Source: Planctomycetota bacterium
GTDB lineage: Bacteria > Planctomycetota > UBA1135 > UBA2386
Direction of reading: 5' to 3'
Length of the DNA stretch: 64,000 bases
Assembly: GCA_020638695.1 (NCBI GenBank)
Contig: JACKIB010000026.1
Span: 1 to 64,000 of the forward strand
This document shows, piece by piece, positions 33,174-42,630 of this stretch. The position numbers and the translations under genes were made by a program. How positions within the stretch are numbered: position 1 is the first letter of the stretch; each line of letters opens with the position of its first letter. The notes under the pieces were generated by a model. The model did no database searches and was not told the DNA's origin. It saw nothing but the letters and a program-made list of their open reading frames with translations.

Positions 33174-34913
33174 CTACATCCGGTCGGGGGTCGCGACCCC
33201 CAGCAGTGCGAGCCCCACCCGCAGGAGATCGCGGGCCGCGGCGACCAGGGCCAGGCGGGCCATCTGGAGGTCGGGTTCGGCCCGGATCACGTTGTGGTCG
33301 CGCAGGTAGCTGTGGATGTCACCGGCCAGACGGATCATCAGTGAGGTGATCGCGCTCGGCTCGTTGAGTTCGGCGGCGCGCTCCACGGTCGGGCCGAACT
33401 CCAACATGGTCAGGAGCACTTGCTCCGCGTCCGCCAGCTGCTCGAAGTCCACCCGATCGAGCGGGATCTGTGGCGCTTCACCGTTTGCGCCCACCTCCGA
33501 CTTGCGCAGGATGCCGGACAATCGGGCCACCGCGTACTGCACGTAAGGGCCGGTCTCGCCCTCGAAGTTCAGTAGCAACTCCCAGTCGAACTTCACGTCC
33601 TTTATCCGCGAGTTCTTCAGGTCGTTGAAGATGATTGCCGACACGCCGACCGCTTCGGCGACTTGGTCCGCGTCCTCGAGGTCGGGGTTCTTCTCGGCGA
33701 TGATGCGCCGCACGTTCGCTACCGCCTCGTCGAGCACTTCCTCAAGGAAGATGGCGTTGCCGCCGCGGGTCGAGAACTTGCCCCACTTGCCGGTGTTCGC
33801 GTCCTTCGACAGGATCAGCCCGAACGGGACGTGCTCGATCTTGTTGGCGACCGGCAGACCCATCTTGTCGAGTACTGCGACGAGCTGCTGGAAGTGCAGG
33901 TTCTGTTCACTGCCGACCACGTACAGCGCACGGTCGAACGAGAACTCGGCCATCCGATAGAACACCGCGGCGAGGTCGCGGGTCGCGTAGATCGTGGTGC
34001 CATCGCTCTTGCGCAGGATGCACGGCGGCATGCCACGGTCCTCGAGCTCGACTACTCGCGCACCCTCCGACTCGGTGACGATTCCGGTGGCCTCGATCTT
34101 CTCGATCGCGGCCTCCATCTTGTCCTCGTAGAAACTCTCGCCGGTGATGTGGTCGAACTCGACGCCGAGCCGCTCGTAGGGGCCACGGAACGCTTCGAGC
34201 GACACGTCACGCAACTTCTGCCACAAGCGCCGCTCCGGGTTGTCCTCGCCGGATTCCAGCCGGCGGAACGCCTCGGCGCTCTCGGCTTCGAGCGCGTCGT
34301 TCTTCTCCGCGCCGTAGCGCACGTAGATCTCGAACAGATGGTGCATCGGCCGCTTGGCAAGCTCCACGTCCGAGCCCCAGCGCCGGAACGCGGTCATGAT
34401 CTTGCCGAACTGCGAGCCCCAGTCGCCGAGGTGGTTGATGCCGTGCACCTCGCACCCGAGGTGGCGGTGGATCCGGCGCAGCGCCCCGCCGATCACCGTC
34501 GAGCGCAGGTGGCCCATGTGGAACGGCTTGGCGATGTTCGGCGACGAGAAGTCGATCACGATCTTCTTGCCGTTCGGCGCCGCCGGCCCGAACGGTGCCT
34601 GGCGGGTCAGCACTCCGGTCACCACGTAGCGGGCGATCGCGCCGCGGCGCAGCCGGAAGTTGACGAACGGACCGGTGGCGTTCGCCGCCTCCACCACGTC
34701 GTCGGCGGTGAACGCCGCGGCGAGTTCGGCGGCGGCCGCGGGGGGAGGCTGTTGCCGCAGCTTGGCGAGCGGAAAGCACGGCAGTGCGAGGTCACCGAAC
34801 CGCCGATCCTTGGGCGGGGTCAGACGCATCGCCTCACGCACTTCGTCCGGGACGTCGTGGAGCAACTCCGCGACGCGCTGCTTCAAGTGTTCGACGGGAT
34901 CGATCAAGGACAT
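33174..34913 (-). CDS. argS: Arginyl-tRNA synthetase
   Basis: 579 aa from ATG 34913. It charges tRNA-Arg. The N-terminal additional domain is at 1-95. The class I HIGH motif appears as FHMGHLRSTVIGGALRR near 125-140. The KMSKS loop is represented by GKFSTRGGNAIFLEEVLDEA, and the anticodon-binding DALR helix bundle closes the protein (YLRDHNVIRAEPDLQMARLALVAAARDLLRVGLALLGV). The second motif lacks a lysine of the KMSK type, as is usual for ArgS. A single housekeeping gene with its own promoter region upstream. Confidence 0.97.
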   Translation of the reverse strand: MSLIDPVEHLKQRVAELLHDVPDEVREAMRLTPPKDRRFGDLALPCFPLAKLRQQPPPAAAAELAAAFTADDVVEAANATGPFVNFRLRRGAIARYVVTGVLTRQAPFGPAAPNGKKIVIDFSSPNIAKPFHMGHLRSTVIGGALRRIHRHLGCEVHGINHLGDWGSQFGKIMTAFRRWGSDVELAKRPMHHLFEIYVRYGAEKNDALEAESAEAFRRLESGEDNPERRLWQKLRDVSLEAFRGPYERLGVEFDHITGESFYEDKMEAAIEKIEATGIVTESEGARVVELEDRGMPPCILRKSDGTTIYATRDLAAVFYRMAEFSFDRALYVVGSEQNLHFQQLVAVLDKMGLPVANKIEHVPFGLILSKDANTGKWGKFSTRGGNAIFLEEVLDEAVANVRRIIAEKNPDLEDADQVAEAVGVSAIIFNDLKNSRIKDVKFDWELLLNFEGETGPYVQYAVARLSGILRKSEVGANGEAPQIPLDRVDFEQLADAEQVLLTMLEFGPTVERAAELNEPSAITSLMIRLAGDIHSYLRDHNVIRAEPDLQMARLALVAAARDLLRVGLALLGVATPDRM

Positions 34914-35253
34914 GGGCGGTCTTGCTCGGACCATCGCGCGCGCTCGCGGCCGACGCCGGGGATTTCGCGAGGCCGCTCAGGATTGGTCCAGCTCGTCTTG
35001 GCGGGGTAGTGTCCTCCGTCGCCTGCGCGGGGCAAGCGGCGCATCGGAAGAACGTCCGAACTGGGCGTAGTCCCGACCCGTACCGATACGTCGCGCCGAG
35101 CGGATCCGGCACGGCCTACCTATCGTCGTCACGAGTTGGCGTCGGTTGCCTATCGCGGCCAGGCCGCACCCAAGGTCTTGGGTGAGCGCGGCGCTGCGCG
35201 CTGCCATGAGGCCTCGGCCGCTTGCTCGTCGGAGCTTCCAGGGCCGCTGCCCG

Positions 35254-35434
35254 CTAGCCCGAACGATTCATGACCGAGCTGCTGCGATCGCGCAAGGTCG
35301 CTGCTGGCTTCGTCGAACGTCAGAACCTGCTCCTCGACGGGGAGGCACCCCGCCTCCGGGCAGAACCTGCCGTTCTCCTTGCCAGCAACAACCTTGCACG
35401 ATCTCGCGACGCTGCTCATGAATTGTCCGGGCTG
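35254..35434 (-). repeat. Palindromic element B, copy B3
   Basis: 181 bp in the 644-bp gap 34914-35557 between argS and the ABC-F gene, inverted relative to B1. The left end keeps CTAG (35254-35257, in GCTAGCCCGAACG); the right end is GTCCGGGCTGG, one base off. The internal hairpin GGAGGC-GCCTCC type sequence is kept (35340-35360). The rest of the gap holds no supported gene, and no terminator with a T-tract was seen. Confidence 0.87.
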
Positions 35435-35557
35435 GAGAGACCGTCGCGCTGGTGTCTTGGGCGGAACCCGAGAACCTCCGCGTGCGGTCACGATTCGCGG
35501 CCCCTACAGCTCAGGAGGGTTCGGGGCCCGCTGGCGTTGCCGCGTGCCGAGACCGGG

Positions 35558-37450
35558 CTACGCCCAGTTCTCCCACTTTGCGTAGGCCGCAGCCAGGTCG
35601 GCCTCGATCCGCGCCCGGCGCTCCTCGAGCGACCGCATGTTCTCGAAGTTGGTGTAGTTCTCCGGCCGCTCCATCTCGGCGCGCAGCTCCTCGAGCTGCT
35701 CCTCGAGTCCGAAGATCTCCGCCTCCAGCCGCTCGAACAGCAGCGGGTTGCGGATCTTGTCGGAGCGCGCTGCGCCCTGCTCCTTGCCGGCAGCCTGATT
35801 GGCCGGTGCCTGTCTGGCGTCGCGCGCCAGCGCCTTGCGCTGCAGTTCTGCTTCGTGCAACGCGGTGAGGCACTGCTCGAGGCCCCCGTCGAAGGTCTGC
35901 AGTCGGCCGTCGGCGAGGTACAACACGCGGTCGGTGATCGCCTCGAGGAACTGCCGGTCGTGGCTGATCACCAGCGCCGCACCCGGGTAGGCGCGCAGCG
36001 CTTCCTCCAACCCTTCGCGGGCGGTGATGTCCAGGTGGTTGGTCGGCTCGTCGAGGCACAGGTAGTCGTACTCCCCGCGCACCAGCCGAGCGAGGCACAG
36101 CCGGCGCTTCTCGCCACCGGACAGGTTGGCGACCGGCTGGTCGACCTCATCACCGGAGAACATGAACAGCGCCAGGTGGTCGCGCAGCTCCTTGTGGGTC
36201 GCCTGCGGATCGAGGGCCTGCATTGCCTCGAGCACCGTGCCGTGGGTCGGCAGGTCCTCCATCTCCTGGGTGAACACCCCGGGCCGGACACGGTGGGCCC
36301 GCCGCACCTCGCCCCGGCTCGGTTGTGCGCGCCCGCACAGGATGCGCAGCAGCGTCGTCTTGCCAGCGCCATTGCGCCCCAGCAGCCCGAGTCGTTCGCC
36401 GTGGTACAGCCGGAAACCGACCTGGCGGAACAACTCACGCCCGTCGGGCAGCTTCGCGGCGAGATCGTCGACTTCGAGCACGCTCTGTCCCGATTGGCCG
36501 CGCCCGCCGGTGAACTTCAGCCGCATCTCGCCCTTGCTCGTCTTCGGGCGCTCGATCAGTTGCAGGCGCTTGAGTCGCTTCAGTCGCCCCTTGGCCTGGG
36601 CGGTCATCCGACTGCCCATGTGCTTGCGGATGTACTCCATCTCCTTCTGGATGAACTCCTGCTGGTCCTTGTAGGCCCGCGAGGTGGTCAGCAGTTCGAG
36701 GTCGGTCTGCTTGGCGAAGGCGGAGTAGTTACCGGGGTAGCGGCGCGCCAACCCCGAATCGACCTCGACGATGCTGGTCGCCACCGCATCGAGGAAGCGC
36801 CGGTCGTGGCTCACCACGACCACCGCACCGGGGTGCTTGGTGACGAACTGCTCGACGAACTCGATCCCCTGCAAGTCGAGGTGGTTGGTCGGCTCGTCGA
36901 GGATCAGCAGGTCGACCGGCTGCAGCATCAGGGCCGCGAGTGCGGCACGTGCCGCCTCGCCGCCGGACAGCTTGATGACGTCCTTGCGGCGGTCGTCGTC
37001 CGAGAAGCCCAGGCCGTCGAGTACGCGATCGCAGACGTGGTCGCGGTCGTAGCCGCCGCCGGCCTCGAACGCGCCCTGCAGCGCGCCGTACTGGGCGAGC
37101 AGTCGCTCGTCGGTCGGTGCTGCGGCGAGCTCGGCCTCGAGTGCCCGAATGCGCTCCTCGAGCTGCGGGAACACGCCGTTGCCGCGCAACACGAACTCGT
37201 GCACGGTGGTACCCGGGGTGCGCTCCGGGATCTGTGCCGCGTAGCCGATCCGCAGATCGCGTTGGCAGTTCCGCGATCCGCGGTCGGCGTCGTCGATGCC
37301 GGCGAGGATCTTGATCAGGGTGGTCTTGCCAGCCCCGTTGTCGCCGATGATCCCGATCCGGTCGCGCTCTTCGACCCGCAACCTCGCGCCGTCGAGGACC
37401 ACCAGGTCGCCGAACACCCGTTCGATCTTGTCGAGGCTGATCAGCGTCAC
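35558..37450 (-). CDS. ABC-F family ATPase (Uup/EttA-type)
   Basis: 630 aa with two ABC domains and no membrane segments. Domain 1 has Walker A GDNGAGKTTLI near 36, signature LSGGEAARAAL, and LILDEPTNHLDL. Domain 2 has GRNGAGKTTLL, LSGGEKRRLCLARL, and LCLDEPTNHLD. The linker between them (about 245-310, KEMEYIRKHMGSRMTAQAKGRLKRLKRLQ) is the ribosome-contacting arm. The C-terminal coiled coil (560-628) resembles Uup. ABC-F proteins rescue or tune stalled ribosomes. Which subgroup this belongs to cannot be fixed by eye. Confidence 0.93.
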   Translation of the reverse strand: MTLISLDKIERVFGDLVVLDGARLRVEERDRIGIIGDNGAGKTTLIKILAGIDDADRGSRNCQRDLRIGYAAQIPERTPGTTVHEFVLRGNGVFPQLEERIRALEAELAAAPTDERLLAQYGALQGAFEAGGGYDRDHVCDRVLDGLGFSDDDRRKDVIKLSGGEAARAALAALMLQPVDLLILDEPTNHLDLQGIEFVEQFVTKHPGAVVVVSHDRRFLDAVATSIVEVDSGLARRYPGNYSAFAKQTDLELLTTSRAYKDQQEFIQKEMEYIRKHMGSRMTAQAKGRLKRLKRLQLIERPKTSKGEMRLKFTGGRGQSGQSVLEVDDLAAKLPDGRELFRQVGFRLYHGERLGLLGRNGAGKTTLLRILCGRAQPSRGEVRRAHRVRPGVFTQEMEDLPTHGTVLEAMQALDPQATHKELRDHLALFMFSGDEVDQPVANLSGGEKRRLCLARLVRGEYDYLCLDEPTNHLDITAREGLEEALRAYPGAALVISHDRQFLEAITDRVLYLADGRLQTFDGGLEQCLTALHEAELQRKALARDARQAPANQAAGKEQGAARSDKIRNPLLFERLEAEIFGLEEQLEELRAEMERPENYTNFENMRSLEERRARIEADLAAAYAKWENWA

Positions 37451-37457
37451 GTCGGGT

Positions 37458-39890
37458 TCATTCGGTCAGGGCCAGCGCCAGCAAGGCCATCGCCGTTCCG
37501 TACGGTTTGCCGGTCTGCTGGAAGTCGACCCACGTACCGTCGATCTCGGCGGTTGCCAGGAGTTCCGCGCGCACCGCGGCGAGCACCTGCTTGCCGACCT
37601 CGCCTCCGGCAGCGCGTGCCGCTGCGGCGGCGTGATAGTAGGCGAACGTGTAGAAGTAGCAGGAGTAGTTGTCCGGTGTCGACCACGAAGCGTCGATCTT
37701 CTTCGCCCGCCGCAGCCCGCTGTGGTGCTGCAGGAAAGTGCTGAGCGCGGTGTTCAGGTCGTCCTTGTCGACCCTGCCGCAGGCCCACAGGGCTTGTTCG
37801 CACACCGGACCCCGGGCGATCGACTGGGCTGGCCGGCGGAAATTGAGCGGCACCGGGAACGTGTAGGTGTACGCACCCGCCGCCATGCGCATGCGCATCA
37901 GGGCGTCGACCCCGCGCTCCATCCGCTTCGCGTCGATCGGGAAACCACCGGCCTTCGCCGCGGCGAGCATCAGCAATGCCGGGCCAGTGTTCACGCTGTG
38001 CGTGCGACCGAGCGTGGTCGTCGGCCAACCGCCGAACCCACCGCGCCACCCGGTCCCGAACTGGCGGCTGTAGCTCCAGCCGCCGTTGGGGCACTGGGCC
38101 TTCTCGACGAGATCGATCGCCCGGGTGACCAACGCCTTGGCGCGATCGTCGCGCATCCGCCCGAAGCGAGTGAGCGCGTAGTCGAGCAGGTAGGTGGTCC
38201 CGAAGGTGTTCGCTTCCTCGGGCAGTGCATCGCGCATTTCGCGTTCGATCCACGCGGCGGCGCGCGTCGTCGCGCCGTCGACTCGCGCGCGCCGCTCCGC
38301 GGCGCAGTGCGGCAGGCTGACTTCGAGCGCCTTCGCGGCGAGTGCGGTGATTGCCGCACGGTACATGCCCGCCTCCGACGGCCAGCTGCCATCGGCTCGC
38401 TGGGCGGCGAGCAGGAAATCGAGCGCCGGTCCGCGGGCTGCGTCGATGCTGCGCAGGGCGAGCTCGGTCGAACGGGCTGCTTCGGGTAGCGGCGGCGGCA
38501 GTTGGCGGAGCGGCTCGGCCGCTTCGATGCGATCCGGCCAGGCGAGGCGAACCGCCGCCTTCACCGCCCACGGGCTGGTCTTGTGCCGCTCGTGGAGTTC
38601 CATCAGGGTGGCGGTGCCTCGCGTCCCCTGCCCGGCGGCGATCTCCACACAACCCAGCCAATAGCGCGCTTCGGCGTCGCGCGTGGTCGGCGGAGATTGC
38701 CCGGCGACCGCGTCGAGGATCTTGCGAGCCGTGTCGAACGCGCCGGAGTGCATCGCCGCCAGGCCTTGATCGATCCGCTCTGGGCTTCGCTCGGGGATCT
38801 TCACCGCACGACCGGCGCGCCGCAGGCTGTGTCGGAGGAATGCGAGGACCAGCCGAGGGTCGAAGGTGCCGATGTTCTCGAGGCTCGACACCAGCTCGCC
38901 GGACGGGGTCGAAACGCACAGCGCGAGCGCCTTCAGCGAAGTGCTGCGCGTGCCGATCGGCGTCAGTGGATCCGGTCGGGCAGCGCGTCCTGCGGTGTAT
39001 GCGGTGGGTGCGTACGCCAACCGCAGCGGCACGAACTCGCGGCGCACCACGGCGATCACTTCCGGATCGCAGAACGCGATCGCCTGCAGCATCTGCTCCG
39101 CGGGGTCCTCCGCTTTGGCGTCGTAGGCGCCGCGCACACAGGTGAGGACCGGTTTGCCGGTGACGTTCGCCTGGCGGAAGGCGCCGCGCACGTCTCCGGT
39201 CCACGGCACCGTGCGCAACAAACGAGCGGGCAGCGCGTCGGCCAACAACGCACCGGGGCGTGCGTTGGCATCGCGCAGCAGGATGCCGTGGTTGGCGCGT
39301 GCCCCGCTGCGCCAAGCTTCGACCAGCTCGGTCAGTTCGATCCGCACTACACCGGCGCGTGCCGCCACCTGGGCGCTCGCCAGAGGTCGGGCGGAGAACG
39401 GCGGCTGGCGGTTCCAGCACACGGTCGACTCACGCCACGCCTGCTCGACCGGGTGCACCGCCAGGGTGATGGGGCGGCGCGGCGGCTTGGCGCCGAGCTT
39501 CATCGCCAGTCGAAGTTCGGCGTGGGCAATCCCGGACTGCTGCAAGCGCGCCGGTAGGGCGAACTGCAGAAGTGAGCGGTTCTTGTCGCCAAGTCCGACC
39601 GGGAGTTCGCGAAGGTGGCCGAATGGGCGGGCACCGAGGTACGACAACAACGGCGCGTCAGCGGTCGGCAGCAGATCGATCGCAAAGCCGTCCTTGCCAC
39701 GCACCGACAGAACCGGCGGTTGCGCGGTGGCGCTCTCCCTGCTGGCGAACGATACCCACCACTCGTCCGTGGACTGACCGGCGAGCGCCGTCCCGAGACA
39801 CGCAGCGCAGCACACCGCGGCGATCCGCCGTCCCGTGGTGCGGCTACCCCGCACGCTGCACCGGTTGGGTTGTGGGGCGGTGCCGCGCAT
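37458..39890 (-). CDS. Exported protein: DNRLRE-like, thioredoxin-like and prenyltransferase-repeat domains
   Basis: 810 aa from ATG 39890. The signal peptide ends at AALG-TALAGQ near 42. Residues 80-220 resemble a DNRLRE domain (FALPARLQQSGIAHAELRLAMKLG, WNRQPPF, IELTELVEAWRSG, GILLRD). A thioredoxin-fold-like stretch follows (VRGAFRQANVTGKPVLTCVR, DPEVIAVVRREFVPLRL) without a CxxC. A TPR-like segment spans about 370-450. Residues 490-810 carry squalene-cyclase/prenyltransferase repeats (AQRADGSWPSE, PNGGWSYSRQFG, GRTHSVNTGPALLMLAAAKAG). The combination is one I do not recognise. Function unknown; probably periplasmic. Confidence 0.75.
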   Translation of the reverse strand: MRGTAPQPNRCSVRGSRTTGRRIAAVCCAACLGTALAGQSTDEWWVSFASRESATAQPPVLSVRGKDGFAIDLLPTADAPLLSYLGARPFGHLRELPVGLGDKNRSLLQFALPARLQQSGIAHAELRLAMKLGAKPPRRPITLAVHPVEQAWRESTVCWNRQPPFSARPLASAQVAARAGVVRIELTELVEAWRSGARANHGILLRDANARPGALLADALPARLLRTVPWTGDVRGAFRQANVTGKPVLTCVRGAYDAKAEDPAEQMLQAIAFCDPEVIAVVRREFVPLRLAYAPTAYTAGRAARPDPLTPIGTRSTSLKALALCVSTPSGELVSSLENIGTFDPRLVLAFLRHSLRRAGRAVKIPERSPERIDQGLAAMHSGAFDTARKILDAVAGQSPPTTRDAEARYWLGCVEIAAGQGTRGTATLMELHERHKTSPWAVKAAVRLAWPDRIEAAEPLRQLPPPLPEAARSTELALRSIDAARGPALDFLLAAQRADGSWPSEAGMYRAAITALAAKALEVSLPHCAAERRARVDGATTRAAAWIEREMRDALPEEANTFGTTYLLDYALTRFGRMRDDRAKALVTRAIDLVEKAQCPNGGWSYSRQFGTGWRGGFGGWPTTTLGRTHSVNTGPALLMLAAAKAGGFPIDAKRMERGVDALMRMRMAAGAYTYTFPVPLNFRRPAQSIARGPVCEQALWACGRVDKDDLNTALSTFLQHHSGLRRAKKIDASWSTPDNYSCYFYTFAYYHAAAAARAAGGEVGKQVLAAVRAELLATAEIDGTWVDFQQTGKPYGTAMALLALALTE

Positions 39891-40232
39891 CAGGGTACGG
39901 ACTTGGCCACTCGGACGGTAGCGGCTGGACGCGTGCGCGGTAGAGCAGGTCCACCACGCCCGAGCGAGCAGGGTCGGGCAGCCGACCGGGAACGCGGGCA
40001 GTCGGTGATTCCGGGGTGCGCAGGGGTGCAGCGCATCCGCCGCAGTGTAGCACCCACATGCGCTTGCCCGCTGCCCGGCACGACTGCTCCGGTCGCGCCT
40101 GGGGTTGGCAGGGCGACTCGGGCCGACGGTACATGCCAACGCGCGGTTCCTCGGCGCATCGTCGAACGCCAGCACCCGCCGCCCGACGGGAGCTCGGACA
40201 GGAGCTGACGGCGCTCGAACTGGTCCGGTCGA

Positions 40233-40413
40233 TCAGCCCGGACCATGCATGACCGAGCTGCTGCGATCGTGCAAGGTCGCCGCTGGCCTCGTCGACCGTC
40301 AGGACCGGCTCCTCGACGGGGAGGCACCCCGCCTCCGGGGAGAACCTGCCGTTCTCGTTGCCCGCGACGACCTCGCACGATCTCGCGACGCTGCTCATGG
40401 ACAATCCGGGTTG
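40233..40413 (-). repeat. Palindromic element B, copy B4
   Basis: 181 bp in the 594-bp gap 39891-40484. Same orientation as B3. Both CTAG ends are altered (TCAGCCCGGACC at the left, AATCCGGGTTGG at the right). The inside stays close to B3, including the GAGGCACCCCGCCTCC hairpin. The remaining gap (39891-40232 and 40414-40484) contains no gene that I can support. Confidence 0.85.
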
Positions 40414-40484
40414 GGCCCGGCCCAGGCTGCGGAGGTGTCGGTGCGCGGCAGGTCCCGTCCGCTCGCGCTCGCGCGCCGACCGGC

Positions 40485-41810
40485 CTACCGGTCCATGAGG
40501 CGGAACTCCTTCAGCTTCTCGACGCCTTGCTCGACGTACTCCACCATCAGCGCCGGCGCGCGCCGCGGTGCGGGCGCCTTGGTCTGACCACTCGCTGCAC
40601 GGGCTGCCTGTGCCTTTTGGTGCAGCTCGACGAACGAACTCACGATGCGCAGCACGTCACTCGCCTGCGACACAGGCTCGCCGTTCACTCCCACCAGCAC
40701 CGCGCCGTCGGGAATGCCGAGCTTCTTCAGCGAGTCGGGCAGCGTCGGCACCCGGATCCCGTAGCGCACCTTCCCGGTCTTGGTCTTGACCGATGCCCGC
40801 GGGAAGAAGCTGTCGACCATGCTGCGCTTGCCGACCTTGCCGATCTCGCGGAGGTCCTTGCTGGGGTACAGCTCCACCAGTCCGCTCGACACGTGGCGGA
40901 TCGGCGGAAACAACTCGTAGTCGAGCGCGGTGAACCACTCGCGGAGGTCCGCGTCGCTGTCGTTGGCCTGGCGGACGCGCTTCTTGTTTCGATCGATCTC
41001 CGCCAGCAGGTCCACTGCCGCGCTGCGCACCGGCTTGGTGTCGGAGAGCAGCAACGCCGGCAGGCGATCCTTGATCTCGCCGAAGTACGCACGCCCCAGG
41101 TCGTGACGGATGCGCAGCACGTTGGCGAGGAACCACAACCCCTGCGCGCGGTCGCTCGCATCCTTGGCGTCGAGCAGCTGGAAGAACGGCAGCGGATTGA
41201 AGTTGTAGGTCGGGACGACCACGCCGTTGGTCGGGTCCTTCGGGTTCTGCGGTTGGCTCTTCGGCAGGTGCACGCGCAGGAACTCGAGGGCTCGAACCAT
41301 CCCGTCTTCGCGGATCTCGCGCACCGGCTCGCCCGGCAGCATGGCGATCAGGTTCAGGATGTGTTGCGCGTTGTTGAAGTAGTACATCCCGTACGCGCAC
41401 ACCGAGCGGCGCAGGCGGGAGCTGTCTTCCATGAACACCTTGCCCAGCCAACCCTCGTTGCGCAGGCCCTTGGCCTTCACCCGTTCGAATGCGTCGGTCC
41501 AGGTCTTGAGGTTGCAGATTTCGCGCCCGAACGCGTCGCGGGTGAGTTGGTCGGGGCGCGCATCCTTGGCCAGACGCCGCATCTGCGTCAGCTCGTCGAT
41601 CAACTCCTCGCAACTCGAGGGCACCTGGCCGACCAAGCCGCTGGGGGCACGGAACGGCTGCAGGTTGTCGTGGACACGGATGCCCGACTCGCGCTGCCAG
41701 TAGGTGTCGATCTGCGGAGACTGGGCGGCCAGCGGGCCGGCGAGCACGACCGCGAGGACGGCGGTGACCGATGCGGGGTCGCCTGCGCGGCGGTTCTGGG
41801 GATTGCTCAT
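40485..41810 (-). CDS. Exported protein with C-terminal PDZ-like segment
   Basis: 441 aa with a signal peptide (1-30) ending LAGPLAAQ. The body is helical and unlike any family I know (YGMYYFNNAQHILNLIAMLPGEPV, AQGLWFLANVLRIRHDLGRAY). Residues about 350-395 (LKKLGIPDGAVLVGVNGEPVSQASDVLRIV) have the shape of a PDZ peptide-binding loop and strand. An Ala/Pro-rich stretch and a last helix close the protein. No protease or other catalytic motif is visible. Located between two B-type repeats. Confidence 0.7.
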   Translation of the reverse strand: MSNPQNRRAGDPASVTAVLAVVLAGPLAAQSPQIDTYWQRESGIRVHDNLQPFRAPSGLVGQVPSSCEELIDELTQMRRLAKDARPDQLTRDAFGREICNLKTWTDAFERVKAKGLRNEGWLGKVFMEDSSRLRRSVCAYGMYYFNNAQHILNLIAMLPGEPVREIREDGMVRALEFLRVHLPKSQPQNPKDPTNGVVVPTYNFNPLPFFQLLDAKDASDRAQGLWFLANVLRIRHDLGRAYFGEIKDRLPALLLSDTKPVRSAAVDLLAEIDRNKKRVRQANDSDADLREWFTALDYELFPPIRHVSSGLVELYPSKDLREIGKVGKRSMVDSFFPRASVKTKTGKVRYGIRVPTLPDSLKKLGIPDGAVLVGVNGEPVSQASDVLRIVSSFVELHQKAQAARAASGQTKAPAPRRAPALMVEYVEQGVEKLKEFRLMDR

Positions 41811-41838
41811 GGGTGCCAGTATCGGGCGGCAGCGCGGC

Positions 41839-41930
41839 GGCCCGGACTATTCATGGCCGAGCCGCCGCGATTGCGCAAGGTCGCCGCCGGGCTCGCGCCG
41901 AGGGGATGCGCCGCGGGATAGTCCCGGGCC
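41839..41930. repeat. Deleted element B, copy B5
   Basis: 92 bp that retains both outer ends of element B (GGCCCGGACTATTCATGG at the left, GGGATAGTCCCGGGCC at the right) and the adjoining GCGATTGCGCAAGGTCGCCG, while the central half is missing. It fills most of the gap between the exported PDZ-like gene and the DUF445 gene. Such internal deletions with preserved ends are typical of non-autonomous elements. Confidence 0.75.
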
Positions 41931-41939
41931 GATCCAGGG

Positions 41940-42548
41940 TCACGCGATCAGGTACAGCAGCGCCACCTGACCCAGTCCGATGATCACTCCGAGCACGCCG
42001 CCGAGGATCTCGATGGCGCGCAGTTCGCGCCGGGCCACCTGCAGGACCAGGTCTTCGAGGGTGTGCACCGGAAACGCCGCCACCTTCGACTCCACCAGCT
42101 CGTGCACGTCGAGGTCCGACTCGAGCGCCTTCTCCAGCGAGGCGAACAAGCGCTCCTTGTTGGCCATCACGCCCTTGAGCACGGAGCGACGCAGGTCTTG
42201 GATGCGGTCGTCCGTCAGGAACCCGCCGATCAGCGGGAGGCCCCGCAACTCGGCGATCTTCGGTGCCAGTCCGGTGTCGAGCGCATCCCCGACCAGCTTC
42301 TCCAGGTCGAGACGAGACAGCCCGCGGGCGATGTCGTCGTGGCGCAGCAGGTGAGTACCGACCACGTGGCCGATGCTCTTGGCGATGTCCGCCTGGCGTC
42401 GCGGGATCAGTCCCTGCAGTCGAAGCCCGAGGATCCGCACCGGCTTCACCGGGCGGAACAGCATCCTGACGGCGAGTCGGTTGGTGACGTAACCGATGAC
42501 GCCGCCGACGGCGGGGATCGCGAGCCAAGTGGTCAGGGTGGGCTCCAT
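41940..42548 (-). CDS. DUF445 family membrane protein
   Basis: 202 aa from ATG 42548. N-terminal membrane helix with the family signature WLAIPAVGGVIGYVTNRLAVRMLFRP, then LRLQGLIPRRQADIAKSIGHVV. A C-terminal membrane helix follows (AIEILGGVLGVIIGLGQVALLYLI). This is the short, single-module form of DUF445 (YheB-like). Biochemical function is unknown in the family. It is divergent from pyrK, so 42549-42630 should hold both promoters. Confidence 0.88.
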   Translation of the reverse strand: MEPTLTTWLAIPAVGGVIGYVTNRLAVRMLFRPVKPVRILGLRLQGLIPRRQADIAKSIGHVVGTHLLRHDDIARGLSRLDLEKLVGDALDTGLAPKIAELRGLPLIGGFLTDDRIQDLRRSVLKGVMANKERLFASLEKALESDLDVHELVESKVAAFPVHTLEDLVLQVARRELRAIEILGGVLGVIIGLGQVALLYLIA

Positions 42549-42630
42549 GGCGCGGGGAGTATGGGCGATCGAACCGCGGTGCTCAATCGACAGGAAAACG
42601 CCGACGCGGTGTGGTATGCCCTCTCGGCGG

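Noticed and set aside
34930..37750. Long plus-strand open frame opposite the ABC-F gene (824 codons)
   Set aside because: It mirrors the minus-strand ABC-F ATPase, whose Walker and signature motifs are intact. High GC keeps antisense frames open; the translated product shows no family motif and no export signal.
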